From the NCBI GenBank assembly GCA_028274465.1, contig CM051455.1, forward strand, positions 99,208,365-99,272,364: DNA of 64,000 nucleotides, given 5' to 3'. Source of the stretch: Plantago ovata. Lineage: Eukaryota > Streptophyta > Magnoliopsida > Lamiales > Plantaginaceae. A program made the translations under genes and the position numbers. This document shows, one piece after another, positions 33,678-45,852 of this stretch; positions within the stretch are counted from its first letter, which is position 1; each line of letters opens with the position of its first letter. The notes beneath the pieces are model-generated. The model was not told the origin of the DNA. It searched no databases and saw only the letters and a list, made by a program, of their open reading frames with translations.

Positions 33678-34747
33678 TTAAGGTAGTTCAATCAATCCAA
33701 GGTTATACCTTAGCATTGCGAACCTATTATCCGGTAGGGGCTTGGTAAAGATGTCAGCAAGCTGATCTTCAGTACCTACTTTCACAACCTCAATATCACC
33801 TTTTTCCACATGATCTCTAATGAAATGATGTCTAATATCAATGTGCTTGGTCCTAGAGTGAAACTTAGGATTTTGCGTAATTGCAATAGCACTTGTATTA
33901 TCACAAAAGATTGGTGTTTTCTTTGCAGAAATACCATAATCTCTTAATTGTTGCTGAATCCATAGGATTTGAGCTGTGCAACAACCAGCTGCAATGTATT
34001 CAGATTCAGTAGATGAATTGGCGACACACGTTTCCTTCTTGCTAAACCATGATATTAATCTAGTACCCAAAAACTGACAAGTTCCAGAGGTACTTTTTCT
34101 ATCAAGAGTTGATCCACCATGATCAGCATCAGAATAGCCAACCAATTCAAGTCCAGAATCTTTAGGATACCATAATCCAACATTGACTGTACCTTTAAGA
34201 TATTTCAGTATTTTAATTGCCTTTTTGTAGTGTGATTCTCTTGGATCAGATTGGAATCTTGCACACACACAAACAACATACTGAATGTCAGGTCTACTTG
34301 TTGTTAGATACAACAAGGAACCAATGAGTTTCCTATACTTGTGTTCTTCAACACTTTTGTCCTCTTTAGTATAGCCCAATTTGGTACCAACACTCATAGG
34401 GATCTTTTCAGGTTTCTCATCCTCTTTGATCCTAAACTTTATGAGCATTTCTTTCGCATACTTTGCTTGATTTATGAATATTCCATCTTTGAGTTGCTTG
34501 ACTTGCAACCCTAGGAAATAATTCAATTTTCCCATCATACTCATTTCAAACTTATTAGTCATGAGTTTGGCAAAATCATCACAAAGTTGCTTGTCCTTAG
34601 ATCCAAAAATTATGTCATCCACATAAATTTGAACTAAGATTAATTTACCATCATGGTTCATGGTAAAAAGAGTTTTGTCAACTTCACCTTTCTTGAAACC
34701 ATTTTCCAGCAAGAATTTAGCTAAGGTATCATACCATGCTCTTGGAG
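33678..34747 (-). pseudogene. pol: SIRE-like B1 pol: C-terminal reverse transcriptase and RNase H, 5'-truncated
   Basis: On the minus strand the frame starts in the Pro-Arg-Ala-Trp-Tyr-Asp motif of reverse transcriptase, continues through the catalytic Tyr-Val-Asp-Asp box (about 34620), and then RNase H with Gly-Tyr-Ser-Asp-Ala-Asp (about 34130), Ser-Thr-Glu-Ser-Glu-Tyr (about 34005) and the closing Gln-Leu-Ala-Asp-Ile-Phe-Thr-Lys-Pro-Leu (about 33740). It ends at the stop at 33678 with no frame damage, so this part is young or was constrained. Everything upstream (fingers of reverse transcriptase, integrase, protease, gag, 5' LTR) is missing: at about 34747 the sequence changes abruptly to element D. 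The sequence style is that of the SIRE/Maximus copia lineage. Confidence 0.92.
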
Positions 34748-35281
34748 TGTCGAGTTTTAAATTCTATCTTTCGTTTCGTGTCGCCTTTGTCCAAGGCCTG
34801 TTCTTGACCACCCTCGTCTTGCTATTCAAGAAGTGGTTGAAAGAGGCTCATTCTTGAGAGTCTGGGTAGAATAGGGGAGTGTTATCTTTCTAAGGGAACC
34901 CTCCTTCGTTCGATGAGAACCAGTATTGGTTCGCCCTCTCTTGAGGAAAAGTCTCTCTTGGTGAACAGTAGTAAGCCCTCGGTTTCATAGGCACGGGGCA
35001 ATTGTAGTATGATAACATGCATCATTGTGTCGTCACTGACCAGGTCCAGGTAAAAGATGTTACGTGAGACTCCTTTGTTTAACCAAGTGCACTTGAGAAT
35101 GTGTATATTCGCAATCAAGGCATACTTCAACCTATTTGCATGTCATGCTCATTTGGTTTTGTTCATAAGCATTTGGTAGATTCAATAGATTAGTTCACTT
35201 TACTTGGCATGAGACTCCTTTTGTGTTGCATTTAGGATAGTTTGTTGCTTGAGGACAAGCAAAGGTTTGGTTTGGGGAGTT
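34748..35281 (+). other. 3' internal remnant of element D up to its polypurine tract
   Basis: Homologous to 37985-38489 of C and 48775-49284 of E, but more diverged. A hairpin TTGCTTG/CAAGCAA (35245-35251/35256-35262, loop AGGA) and a G-rich tract (TTTGGGGAGT, 35271-35280) precede the LTR, as in C and E. No coding sequence is seen. Confidence 0.8.
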
Positions 35282-36683
35282 TGATGAACGTATTTTTGAC
35301 GCGTTCATCTTGTCTTTTTTACCTTCTTTTGCTATCTTCTAGCCTTGTTTTTTGGTTAGTTCTGTAGAATAGTGTCACGTTTTGTGTTTTCTGTATTTTC
35401 AGGCACTTAGGTACGAAACGGCGTTTTTGGAGCTAAAACGAGCCTTTTTTATGGAAAAGATGGCCCCGTTGAAGTTCCCCAATCTCCGTGGCTTGTTCGT
35501 AAGTGTTTGAGTATCAATAAGCATCGAGAAGGATGAGTCCAAGGCACCCGAGGGCCATGCGAGGGCAAAAAGATTGAGTTTGAAGACAAAAATCTGCCCA
35601 GGAGCCAAGCTAAGCGCCTGGAATAGTGAAGCGCTCCGCTTCATTTTCCAGGAGCTTTGGCACAGAAACCAAGCGAAGCGCTTGGAGTGCCAAAGCGCTT
35701 CGCTTGCCAAGCGCTCCGCTTGGCTTCTCCAAGCGGTCCGCTTGGCAGCGGTTACGTTTTCGGATTTTCCTTCTTAGATCTGATCTTTGGTCATTTTTTG
35801 GATATCTTTTGAACTGTAGCTTCGTTTTGGAGAGCTCCTAAGCCCCAAAACTCAGAGAAAACTATGATTACATTGTATTTTAGCTTGGGATTCAAGATTT
35901 TGATTGGAATTCATCCTTTGTATCATCTACGGAGAGGTTTTCTTTGCTTTCCACCGATTAGTGACAGCTTTGGTTGTAACTTGTATCACTCTCTTGTCTT
36001 GTAGTTTGATATGATGTATTCTGATTATTATTCATATGAATTGATGTCTATGTTGATGAATATGAGTAGCTAAATCTTTTGTGTTGGTGGTAGAATGTAG
36101 AATATGCATGCTATGGGTTATGTTTATGCTTAAATGGGATTGTGATTCAATCTTGCTGCAAATTCCTTCATATGATTCTTAGTTGCCTATAAAATATATT
36201 CGAATTGAGCATAGTGACAAACTCTTGGTCAATGAAAGCTATAGGATTGTATGTTAGAGATTTGCAGCATGCTAGATAAATGGTGTTAGTGACAAGCACC
36301 TCTAAAGTATTGATAGTGGTGTTTTATGATGTGTGTCTTGAAAGTTACCTAGACGAGTTGCTTAGCAGACTTGATCGAAGGTTTTACGCACTGAACTTGT
36401 GAGCATATTCGTAACCCATGCATGTGTATTCGATTTCTACCACCAACCGTTTTCCAAACTTGATTACCGCAATCTGATTTCTCGTTGCTTTGTTCAAAGA
36501 AAAATGATTCTATAAAAATTTGAACTCGTTGGCTGAAATTACTAGCAAAAACCTCAAGCAAAGCCACGTTAGGTCTCGAGAGAACGACACTCGGGGACAA
36601 CTTGCCATTGCACTCTAGTTTGTGTAGTGATAAGTGTTCTTAGGCTTTTAAACAAATTTAATTGGTGAAAAACGACATCATCA
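35282..36683 (+). mobile_element. 3' LTR of Athila-like element D
   Basis: About 1.40 kb, TGATGAACG to CATCATCA. Its middle part (AATAGTGTCACGTTT, near 35370) matches the C/E/F LTRs, but most of it is diverged, so D is a sister subfamily. The TACCA after it would be its target duplication; the left copy and the 5' part of D are lost. Confidence 0.85.
35627..35745. repeat. hairpin array of the D LTR
   Basis: Five hairpins around AAGCG-NNN-CGCTT. Perfect arms at 35627-35633/35637-35643 (7 bp), 35669-35675/35679-35685 (7 bp), 35706-35713/35717-35724 (8 bp) and 35729-35735/35739-35745 (7 bp); one weaker at 35694-35705. Loops CTC, AAG, CTC, GTC and CTT. Same LTR position and GCG-NNN-CGC geometry as in C/E/F, with different arm sequence. 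Confidence 0.88.
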
Positions 36684-38489
36684 TACCACTGCCATTTCCA
36701 CTTCAACAGTTCACATCCTATTGGAGGGCTACAGGATGGAGGATTCCATAACAGCGGCGGCTAATCTTGAGGATTCTACTCGACAATACAACTCTACTGG
36801 CGATGATGAAGGCCATACGGGCAATGATGATACTAACTGAGGAGTTGTTCCTATACGGCGCATAATTGAAACTACCACGCTTACCTGAAGACCTGATGAC
36901 TCCCTATGAAGCTCCCAGAGGAGGCCCAATAAATCACAAGCAGCATACTCAGCCGACCGAGGCCAAACCATGAGGTAACATCTAGTATCACATCTTATTT
37001 CCTCATTTTCTTACTGCTAGGGACTAGCGTTAATTTCATGAGGGGGGATGGGAGTTAAGTGATCTGATGTTGTTAGTTTGGAGCTTGGTATTGGTAGGAT
37101 GAGTATAGTACCTCGCATGCTTTATCCATCTGCATTTGCATTTGCACGTTTCCTGTTAGATTTTTTAGGTTGCATTTCACTACATTCATCCTAGGATAGT
37201 CTTGCATGTTTTATATGGAGTTTGTTGCCGAATTTTTTGAACTTTTTTATTGGGTAGACCAACTAACTATGCCATTAATCGTATGCTTCATCTCTATGAA
37301 TTTGTTTGAGGTTTTTCTCGCTTGGCTTGTCACATTTATGTATTGCACTTAGTTAAGCATGGTAGTCTCGACATCACTTAGTGGTGTTTTCTCTACTGCG
37401 GTTCACGAAGGCCTTTATAATAGGATAATGCATGTTAGGGTCTTATGGTTGTTCTCCCGAGTGATTATGTACCTAAGAGGCAACAAGTCTTCACCATGCT
37501 TTGAGATTGCTAAATGCCTAGGAAGGAGGTAGTGTGAGGTTGTGTGATCCTTTGTTTATAACCTATTCTTCCGAATAGGTTTGGGGAGGGGGTTACACCA
37601 TCATTAGACTTGTTTCTGTTTTTCATTTTCGTATCGTGAGTTTGTTTTTCTCTTTCCGTAAATTTTGTACTCCAACCTATTCTTTCGAATAGGTTTGGGG
37701 AAGTCGTGTGAGTCATTTTGTTTCTCTTTTTGATATGCTACTGCTGGCTAAAAAAATCGAAAAAAAGAAAGAAAAAAATTCCAGAAAAAAAAAAGAGAAA
37801 ACGAAAAAAAAGAATCTGGAAAGAAAAAAAGAAAAAAGAAAAGACCCCAAAAAAGCAAAGAAGGGTCCAAAAAAAAAGAAAAAGCCAAATAGCAGTTTAG
37901 CAGAGTGTTGAGTCTTTTCCATTTTTGTAATGTTCGTAATCGTGTTTTTTATCTTTTATCTTTTTTGTCTTAAGTGTCATCTGTTCTAGACCACCCTCGT
38001 CCTGCCATTCAGGAAGTGGTGAATAGCTTAAGACTTTACTTGAGAGATGGGTAGAATAGGGGAGAGTTATCTTTTATAGGGAACCCTCCTTCGTTTGATG
38101 AGAGCCAGTACTGGTTCGACCTCTTTTGAGGAAAAGTCTTAACATGGTGGAGCAGCAGTAAGTCCTCAGTTTCATAGGCACGGGGCAACCATTCGTATCT
38201 TAGCATGCTTCATTACGTCGTCACTGACTAGGTCCAGGTAGAGAATGTTACGAGAGGCTATCTTGTCTTGACATAAGTGCTTATGTGGTTGTGTATAAGT
38301 CAATCGAGGTATTTTTCAACCTATATTCAAGCTTTGATTTATATGGTTTTTGTTCATATGTTATTTGATAGATTCAGTAGATTAGTTCATTTTATTTGGC
38401 ATGAGACTCCATTTTGTGTCTTGCATGTTTTTTGTATTAGAGTCTAGCTTAGTTGCTTGAGGACAAGCAAAGGTTCGTTTTGGGGAGTT
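36684..38489 (+). other. 3' noncoding internal region of element C
   Basis: Colinear with 47455-49284 of E. It contains paired 9-bp hairpins AACCTATTC/GAATAGGTT at 37560-37581 (loop TTCC) and 37674-37695 (loop TTTC), each followed by a G-rich run resembling the polypurine tract; an A-rich purine block (about 37748-37895); a hairpin TTGCTTG/CAAGCAA at 38453-38470; and the polypurine tract (TTTTGGGGAG, 38478-38487) next to the LTR. No gene is seen; lysine-rich frames through the purine block are composition artefacts. Confidence 0.82.
37745..37895 (+). repeat. A-rich purine block in the 3' region of C
   Basis: About 150 bases of mostly A and G, with two embedded inverted repeats: TTCCAG/CTGGAA (37779-37784/37816-37821) and GACCC/GGGTC (37843-37847/37863-37867). 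The E counterpart is at about 48541-48685. Confidence 0.8.
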
Positions 38490-39819
38490 TGATGAATGTG
38501 TATTTTACACTTTCATTCGAGTCTTTTTCACCTATCCTCTATGTTAATTTAGCTATATTTTAATGCATTTTATTAGAATAGTGTCACGTTTCCCTTTAGA
38601 TTTTATTTTACAGGTTTTGGTTGAAATTCGAAGATTTCCGGGCAATTATATTGAAGTTGACAAGGAATTGGTGTTCCAGAAGCCTATTTGGAGTATCTGA
38701 AGGTTTTCGGATAGGATTTGAATTCTAGGGGCCGAATCCGAAGGTTAGACGGCTACTAGAAGTCAGAAACCGAGTCCGAAAAGGGGAAGAGATCCAAAAA
38801 CGCGTCGAAAACGCGGAATTCCGCGAGAAATTCTCTGGGGCGAACCGCCCCAGAGGTGGGGCGAACCGCCCCACACCGGGCGAACCGCCCGGTGTGTGGG
38901 GCGAACCGCCCGGTGTGTGGGGCGAACCGCCCCACAGTATTTCGGGGCCTATATATAGTTGCTCAGTTTTCTCCGAAAATCATATCTTTCCAGACCTACT
39001 TTCTCACCTCTCTCCATAGTTTTAGGTAGGAACTTCCCGGGGCCTGTCCTGGGAGTTCCGTAGCTTAGGGGACACTTTTTCATAGCGGATTGGAGCTCGT
39101 AGGATCGCAATTCTTCGGAGATTGACAACCTTCGGTAACTTGTATCTTACAGTTTAATCTACTTATTTTATATATCTTTCAATATGTTTTCTTCTATGAT
39201 TTCTATTGATTGCATGCCTATTATGAGTAGCTAAACTTATCGTTGGTGGTAGTATGTGAATTCTTAGCGAAGGGAAGATAATCATGCTAATGGCTATATC
39301 GCGCATTATACTCCGTGTCATTGCTTTATTTCGTTGATTAGGCACAGCCTAAATTCTCGTATGTTGTATTAATTATTATGCACAATTGGACACTTGTCGA
39401 CCTGTATGCGAGTTTATCTTCGTAGTGTTGAATAATTACGGAACACAATAGGACAACAGTGATTGACTTGTCAGACCAGTTATCTTCGTAGTGCTTAATA
39501 TTTGCAACAGGACACTAGATTGATTCAAAGATCTCTATGCAAGACCGAGGAATTTATGCATGATTATCGACCCGTTATGTTAAGAAGGATCATACTATCA
39601 CCAATCTCCATTATCTGTTAGAAAAAACCCATTGCTATCTGTCTGTTGTTTTTATATTCTAAATTAGATTTGATAAAGCTAGTTATAGTCCTGAGAGAAC
39701 GACACTCGAGTCATTCTACTGCTACACTATGGTTTTCGTTGAGTTGTGGATTGCCTTTGGCTAAATTATAAATTTATTTGATTCGTTCGCGTTGGAGCAC
39801 GACATCCTCGCGTTCATCA
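38490..39819 (+). mobile_element. 3' LTR of Athila-like element C
   Basis: About 1.33 kb, followed by the right GAGGC duplication at 39820-39824. It pairs with 13639-14932. The AAC-loop array (about 38834-38935) has five units here against four in the 5' LTR. TATA box at 38950-38957. Confidence 0.93.
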
Positions 39820-42114
39820 GAGGCTATGAATTCTATCATGCTGAAGATCACTAGGTGATAGTATCTAGAAACGTTAAGTTTTTAGAAGCAGAATACCTCG
39901 AGGAAGAGAGGTTAGATGACATGATAGAACTTGAGGTTATGAATTCTATATAATCACTAGGTGTCAAAGTATATTTCATAGGCTATCCTAGTCAGACGAG
40001 AGGCTATGAATTATATCATGCTGAAGATCACAAGGTGATAGTATCTAGAAAGGTCAAGTTTTTAGAAGCAGAATACCTCGAAGAAGAGAGGTTAGATGAT
40101 ATGATAGAACTTGAAGAAATTCAAGACTTTGACACGCGCGAACATGAGTTCTCTAAATCTTCTGATTTGGACTCAAGTTCAGTGGGAACTTTCGAAGCAG
40201 ACAAGGGTAATGATATGACACTTGCTAGGCATGTCATAGTCAGTGGGAGTCCTGTGATTAGATCAACAGTTGAAACCACACCAATAGAACCTGTTGTCAA
40301 TCAAACTGTGCAACGAGTTGCACAAGAGCAGCCTCCCGCTAGGGAACAGGGTCGCGTGGCGCGACTAGCTGCATCAGTGCCCACTGATATTGTTCGTGTT
40401 ACACGAATCCAGAAAAGAAAAGCACCAGAACCAGTCGAGCTCCGTAGGTCGAAGAGGATCCTAAAAGGACCTCAAAAGCAAAGCCTTATGATAGAAGACA
40501 TCAGTGAATTTGATGTCGGCTTATCAGATCGGGAAGATCCCAAGACCTACAAAGAGGCAATAATTGATATTGACTCAAACAAATGGCAAGAGGCCATGGA
40601 ATTGGAGATGGACTCCATGTACCTGAACCAAGTTTGGAACTTGGTAGACTTGCCCCAATGGGTTAGACCTATTGGGTGCAAATGGGTCTTTAAACGAAAG
40701 ACAGATGCCGATGGCAAGGTACAAACGCACAAAGCTAGGCTTGTGGCAAAAGGCTACACGCAAAGGTATGGCATCGATTACGATGAAACCTTTTCACCGG
40801 TAGCAAAATTGAAGTCCATTCGAATTCTACTTGCGATAGCTGCCTACTATGATTATGAGATCTGGCAGATGGACATAAAGACTGCATTCCTCAATGGAAA
40901 CCTTGAGGAAGAGGTCTATATGGTACAGCCGGAAGGTTTTATTAGTAAAACCAGGCCAACTGCTGTATGCAAATTACAAAGATCCATCTATGGGCTAAAG
41001 CAAGCGTCTAGGAGCTGGAATATCCGCTTTGATGAAGCTGTCAAATGGTTTGACTTCGTCAGAAGCAAGGAAGATCCCTGTGTCTACACTAGGCACAGCG
41101 ACAAGGGAGTCATTTTCATGATCATCTATGTTGATGACATTTTGATCATGGGAAACAATGTCTCTATGCTAGAAGAGACTAAAGTTTGGTTATCAAGTAC
41201 CTTCTCGATGAAGGACTTTGGTGAAGCGAACTGCATCCTAGGGATCAAGATCTTTAGAGATAGATCCAAGAGGATGTTAGGAATGACACAGTCCACCTAC
41301 ATCGACAAAATACTTAAGCGTTATAAGATGGACGACTCAAAGAGAGGCTTTCTCCCAGCTAGGCATGAGATTGTCTTATCAGTTAAGGATAGTCCTAAAA
41401 CAGATGAAGAAAGAAAAGCAATGAGTCGTGTGCCCTATGCTTCGGCAGTAGGGTCTATAATGTATGCAATGAATTGCACAAGGCCCGATGTGGCATATGC
41501 GCTTAGTGTCACTTGTCGTCACCAACAGAATCCAGGAGTACCTCACTGGACTGCTGTAAAGAACATTCTTAAGTACCTTCGACGGACTAAAGAGATGTTC
41601 TTGGTGTTTGGTGGAGAACCAGAATTAAAGATGTCTGGTTATGTCGATGCTGGATTTGAATCAGATCCTGATGACTTTGAGTCACAAACAGGATACGTAT
41701 TCAAATTGAACGGAGGAGCTATCTGTTGGAAGAGTTATAAGCAAGCCACGATTGCTGACTCATCCACAGAAAGCCGAGGACATTGCTGGATCAGAAGCTT
41801 CGAAAGAAGCTGTCTGGATTTCAGAGTTCTTGAAGGAATTGAGGGTTGTTCCTGCTCCTAGTCCAATAACTATTTATTGGGACAATACGGGCGCCGTCGC
41901 TCAAGCTAAGGAGCCTAGATCTACAAACAAGAACGTACATGTACTTAGAAAATATCACGTTATACGTGAGATTATAGATAGAGGAGAAGTTAGTATAGAA
42001 CGTGTCTCTACCACGGACAACATGGCAGATCCTTTCACCAAGGTCTTATCAGTGGAAGTCCACTTAAGACATTATGCTAATCTGGGCATTAGGCATAAAG
42101 GTGACTGGCTCTAG
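39820..42114 (+). pseudogene. pol: copia A2 pol, second part: reverse transcriptase and RNase H
   Basis: It resumes the frame interrupted at 13638. The first 140 bases are a partial local duplication, after which 40035-41861 is open. Reverse transcriptase runs from Trp-Asn-Leu-Val-Asp (about 40635) through Lys-Thr-Ala-Phe-Leu-Asn-Gly (about 40880) to the catalytic Tyr-Val-Asp-Asp (about 41128). RNase H follows, with its first Asp in a Gly-Tyr-Val-Asp-Ala variant (about 41640). A one-base shift near 41770, in the Ser-Thr-Glu motif, moves the last part (Trp-Asp-Asn-Thr-Gly-Ala to the end) into another frame that closes at 42112-42114. Of the two copia copies it is the only one that keeps the YVDD box. 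The crossover that fused A2 to the right end of A1 probably lies in or after this segment. Confidence 0.9.
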
Positions 42115-42117
42115 TCC

Positions 42118-42128
42118 AAGTGGGAGAT
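42118..42128 (+). other. polypurine tract of the copia composite
   Basis: AAGTGGGAGAT directly before the TG of LTR3, four bases after the pol stop; the AGTGGGAGAT form is typical of plant copia elements. Confidence 0.85.
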
Positions 42129-42274
42129 TGATAGTGTATATGTCCTAGAAACAGTCCTTATTAAGGGCATGGAGCCGTTATAGAGGGCATATATGTACTA
42201 TTACACAGGTCAACGTAATATAATATATGTTTGTTGTTTTACTATTGAGTATTGCTTTCATATTTATATTACAC
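42129..42274 (+). mobile_element. LTR3 of the copia composite, left fragment
   Basis: The first 146 bases of the LTR, interrupted by element E. It resumes at 50538. Confidence 0.93.
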
Positions 42275-43538
42275 TGATGAATGTGTATTTTACACTTTCA
42301 TTCGAGTCTGTTTCACCTATTTTAGCTATCCTCTATGTTAATTTAGCTATATTTTAGTACATTTTATTAGAATAGTGTCACGTTTCCCTTTAGATTTTAT
42401 TTTACAGGTTTTGGTTGAAATTCGGAGATTTACGGGCAATTATATTGAAGTCAACAAGGAATTGGTGTTCCAGAAGCCTATTTGGAGTATCTGAAGGTTT
42501 CCGGATAGGAATTGGAGTCTAGGGGTCGAATCTGGAGGTTAGAAGGCCATTAGAAGTCTGAAACCGAGTCCGGAAAGGTGAAGAAATCCAAATCCGCGTC
42601 GAAAAACGCGGAAATTCCGCGAAATACTGGGGGGCGAACCGGCCCGTGCCTCGGGCGAACCGCCCCAGAAGAATCTCGGGGCCTATATATAGTTGCGAGT
42701 TTTCTCTCCGAAAATCATATCTTTCCAAGCCTACTTTCTCACCTCTCTCTATAGTTTTAGGTAGGAACTTCCCGGGGCCTGTCCTGGGAGTTCCATAGCT
42801 TAGGGGATACTTTTTCATAGCAGATTGGAGCTCGTAGGACCACAATCATCCGGAGATTGACATCCTTCGGTAACTTTGTATCTTACAACTTTTATCTACT
42901 TATTTTATTCTTCTTTCATTATGTTTTCTTCTATGATTGCTATTGATTGCATGCCTATTATGAGTAGCTAAATTTATCGTTGGTGGTAGTATGTGAATTC
43001 TTAGCGAGGGAAGATAATCATGCTAATGGCTATATCGCGCATTATACTCCGTGTCATTGCTTTATTTCGTTGATCAGTTGAAACCAAAATTCTCGTATGT
43101 TGTATTGATCGTTATGCACACTTGGACACTTGTCGACCAATCAGACCAATTATCTTCGTAGTGTTGAATAATTACGGAACACAATAGGACGTTAGTTGTT
43201 GACAAGTCAGACCCCTATTATCTTCGTAGTGCTTAATACTTGCAACAGGACACAAGATTGATACAAAGATCTCTATGCAAGACCGAGGAATTTATGCATG
43301 ATTATCGACCCATTATGTTAAGAAGGACCATACTATCACCAACCTCCATTATCTGCTTGAAAACCCCCTATTGCTTTCTATCTGCTGTTTTATATTCTTA
43401 TTTAGATTTGATAAAGCTAGTATAGTCCTGAGAGAACGACACTCGAGTCATTCTACTACTACACTACGGGTTTCGTTGTAGTTGTGGATTGCCTTTGGCT
43501 ATTACAAATTTATTTGACTGAATCTGACACGTTCGTCA
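42275..43538 (+). mobile_element. 5' LTR of Athila-like element E
   Basis: About 1.26 kb, TGATGAATGTG to GTTCGTCA, flanked by TACAC (42270-42274 and 50538-50542). Near-identical to its 3' LTR (49285-50537), so E is a recent insertion. Its hairpin array has two AAC units (about 42632-42667), one of them with a changed right arm that the 3' LTR retains. TATA box at 42684-42691. Confidence 0.93.
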
Positions 43539-43541
43539 AAT

Positions 43542-43559
43542 TGGCGCCGCTGCCGGGGA
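43542..43559 (+). other. primer binding site, Asp tRNA, element E
   Basis: Same site as in C with one base change (GCCGCTGCC in place of GCCGTTGCC). Confidence 0.88.
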
Positions 43560-43701
43560 CTATACTCCTTTTTTCTGTTTAATTTGTTTATGTTTACAGC
43601 TTTAGATTCCTAATTCTATTAGTTTTAGTTTTCCTTTTTAATCTCTTTCTGCTTTCCTAGTTTGTTTCTAATCACTTTTTCTAGTCTGTCACAGATAGTG
43701 T

Positions 43702-45852
43702 ATGCCGCATACACGTTTTGCAGGAACACCGCTTCCTAATTCAATTGCTGAGATCGATAGAGTCTACCACCAGAGAAGGCGACTACTTGAAAGACGCGCA
43801 CTAGAGGAAATAGAGGAAACCGATTTCTCTGAATCTCTAATTAGTCTATTCAAGGAAATCGACGGAATGGCAGAAGCTAGACCACTGAAGGCATGAGTAC
43901 AACCCACCAAGGATCGTATGAGGGGACCGGCGATAGTTCTTTCGTCTGCAACCCGAGATCTGGAGATCAAGAACCACGCATTCCAACAACTTCCGAGGTT
44001 CTATGGCTTATCAAGGGAAGATGTGATGGGGTACTTGCACGATATCGATGATTTCGTCAACCAACTCCCACGACCCGGAGCTGACATAACCACGGATGAG
44101 TTAAGGATGAAGGTTTTTGCAATGGGACTTGGCGACAGAGCCAAGTCATGGCTGAGCTCTCTTCCAGCAGGCTCGCTGGACACTTGGGAAAAGGTTTTTT
44201 CAGCTTTCATGGAGAAATACTTCCCACACACTCTGACTACCGCGCTTAAGGCGCAAATCACTGGATTCAAGCAGGACTATGATGAGACCATCTACACCGC
44301 GTTCGAGAGGTTCCAAGATCTCACGAACAAGTGCCCTCACCATGGTTTTGAACTCTCCGACCTAGTCCAACACTTCTACAATGGACTAACCTTCGAGAAC
44401 CAACAAGTGGTGGATTTCCAATGCCGAGGCAATATTTGGGAGGAAACCGCAGAAGCCGTCTGGGCAGTTTTTGAAAGGCTTGCTAAAGGTTCTCAGTTCA
44501 AGGACCCAAGAGCAATGGTTAGGAGGCGTGGACCTGAAGCTCCACCGACTCAAGAAGCCCCTATGTATAGGGGGAATGGGGATCAATTCGAGTGCTTTAA
44601 CAACGAATTGAAGCAAGTCCTCAAGAGCGCCAGCGGAACAACTGTTTCGAATGAGGTATGCCGAATATGCAAGAACTATGGGCATGGGGCTCATATGTGT
44701 AGATTGGAGCTGGCATACGACGATGGCAACTGGGCTCGAGGAGGAGAAGAAGAAGCCTTTGCTACGGAGTTTGGTACTCAAGAAGTTAGCTACGGACAAG
44801 ACGGTAGGAATCCTCGAAGTGGATTTTGGAGAAGAGGATACCGTAACAATCAAGGATATGCACCGGCTAACCAAACTTATGGACGTAACCAAGACCGTAG
44901 TAGGCTGAACTATGGTAATGATCACTGCGAAAACCCCGCTCCGAAAGAGCCACCGAAGTCGAAGACGGCTCAACTGATGGAGAACTTGCAGAAGATGGTC
45001 GATCACACACAAAGTTTTCTCAAACGGTATGAGGAAGATTCTGAGAAGACTAGGGCAAGGCTCGATAAGTTCGAAGAGAGCACTAGGCTTGCCCATCAAA
45101 AGATGCAAGAGTTGATCGACCGAAAACTGCCAAGCAGCACTGTGAAGTCAAATGCCATCACATTGGCTGATGATGTACCTGACGAAATCACCATCAGGAA
45201 GGTTGTTAGGTGCAAGAAATGCATTAAGGAAGAACTCCTATAGGCTGAGGAGGAAGAGAAGTGCCTTGGTTCTGACACGAGTGATGAGGAGCAAGAGGAT
45301 CCCGAACCACTCCCTAAAAGTTTCGACGTTAAGGTAGGGATTGGTGAGCTTGAAGATGTCCGTGCCACACTAGATACGGGATCTTACTCAAACATAATTC
45401 CTTTGAATGTGTTTGAAAAGAGCAACATCGAAAAACTATCTGAGCAAAGGGCTATTGTACAACTGGCGGATGGATCCTTTATGAGACCAGAGGGCGTTGT
45501 GAAAAATGTTTTGGTCAAGATTGGTGAAGCATCTATATACACCAATTTTGTAGTTATGCCGGCGTCTGCACCTGGAACGGGGGATGTCATACTCTTAGGG
45601 CAAACATTCTTGACTAAGCTACGCTCAGTGATGGATATCTACCAAAGAACTTGCACCATGGATATCTACCAAAGAACTTGCACCATCTTGGCAAGCAACA
45701 CGTGTTGCAAGCTATACCTGATCCACCTGAACCACCTGATATTATTACTCACTACTGTGGTCTTGCAGCCTATATTCTTTCTTATTCACACGTTCGTGGC
45801 GGAAAGGAGATCAATGAAGGGGAAGACTAGTACCCGCAAAAAAAAGAGATAG
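43702..45852 (+). pseudogene. gag-pro: gag-protease of Athila-like element E
   Basis: One frame from 43702 to 45852 broken only by TGA at 43894-43896 (Trp in C and F) and TAG at 45241-45243 (Gln in C and F). Capsid domain to about residue 240, CCHC knuckle at about 44659-44700, coiled-coil-like segment (about 44975-45120), retropepsin Asp-Thr-Gly near 45374 and a hydrophobic-Gly motif near 45595. A 27-base tandem repeat near 45633-45686 plus compensating indels changes about 50 residues after the protease, and the frame returns for the last basic residues. No reverse transcriptase, RNase H or integrase follows within the 3.4 kb before the 3' LTR, so this otherwise complete element is non-autonomous. 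Confidence 0.92.

Noticed and set aside
37708..37922. Lysine-rich or phenylalanine-rich ORFs through the purine block (also 48501-48773)
   Set aside because: Low-complexity A-rich DNA; the C and E versions differ by frame-changing indels.
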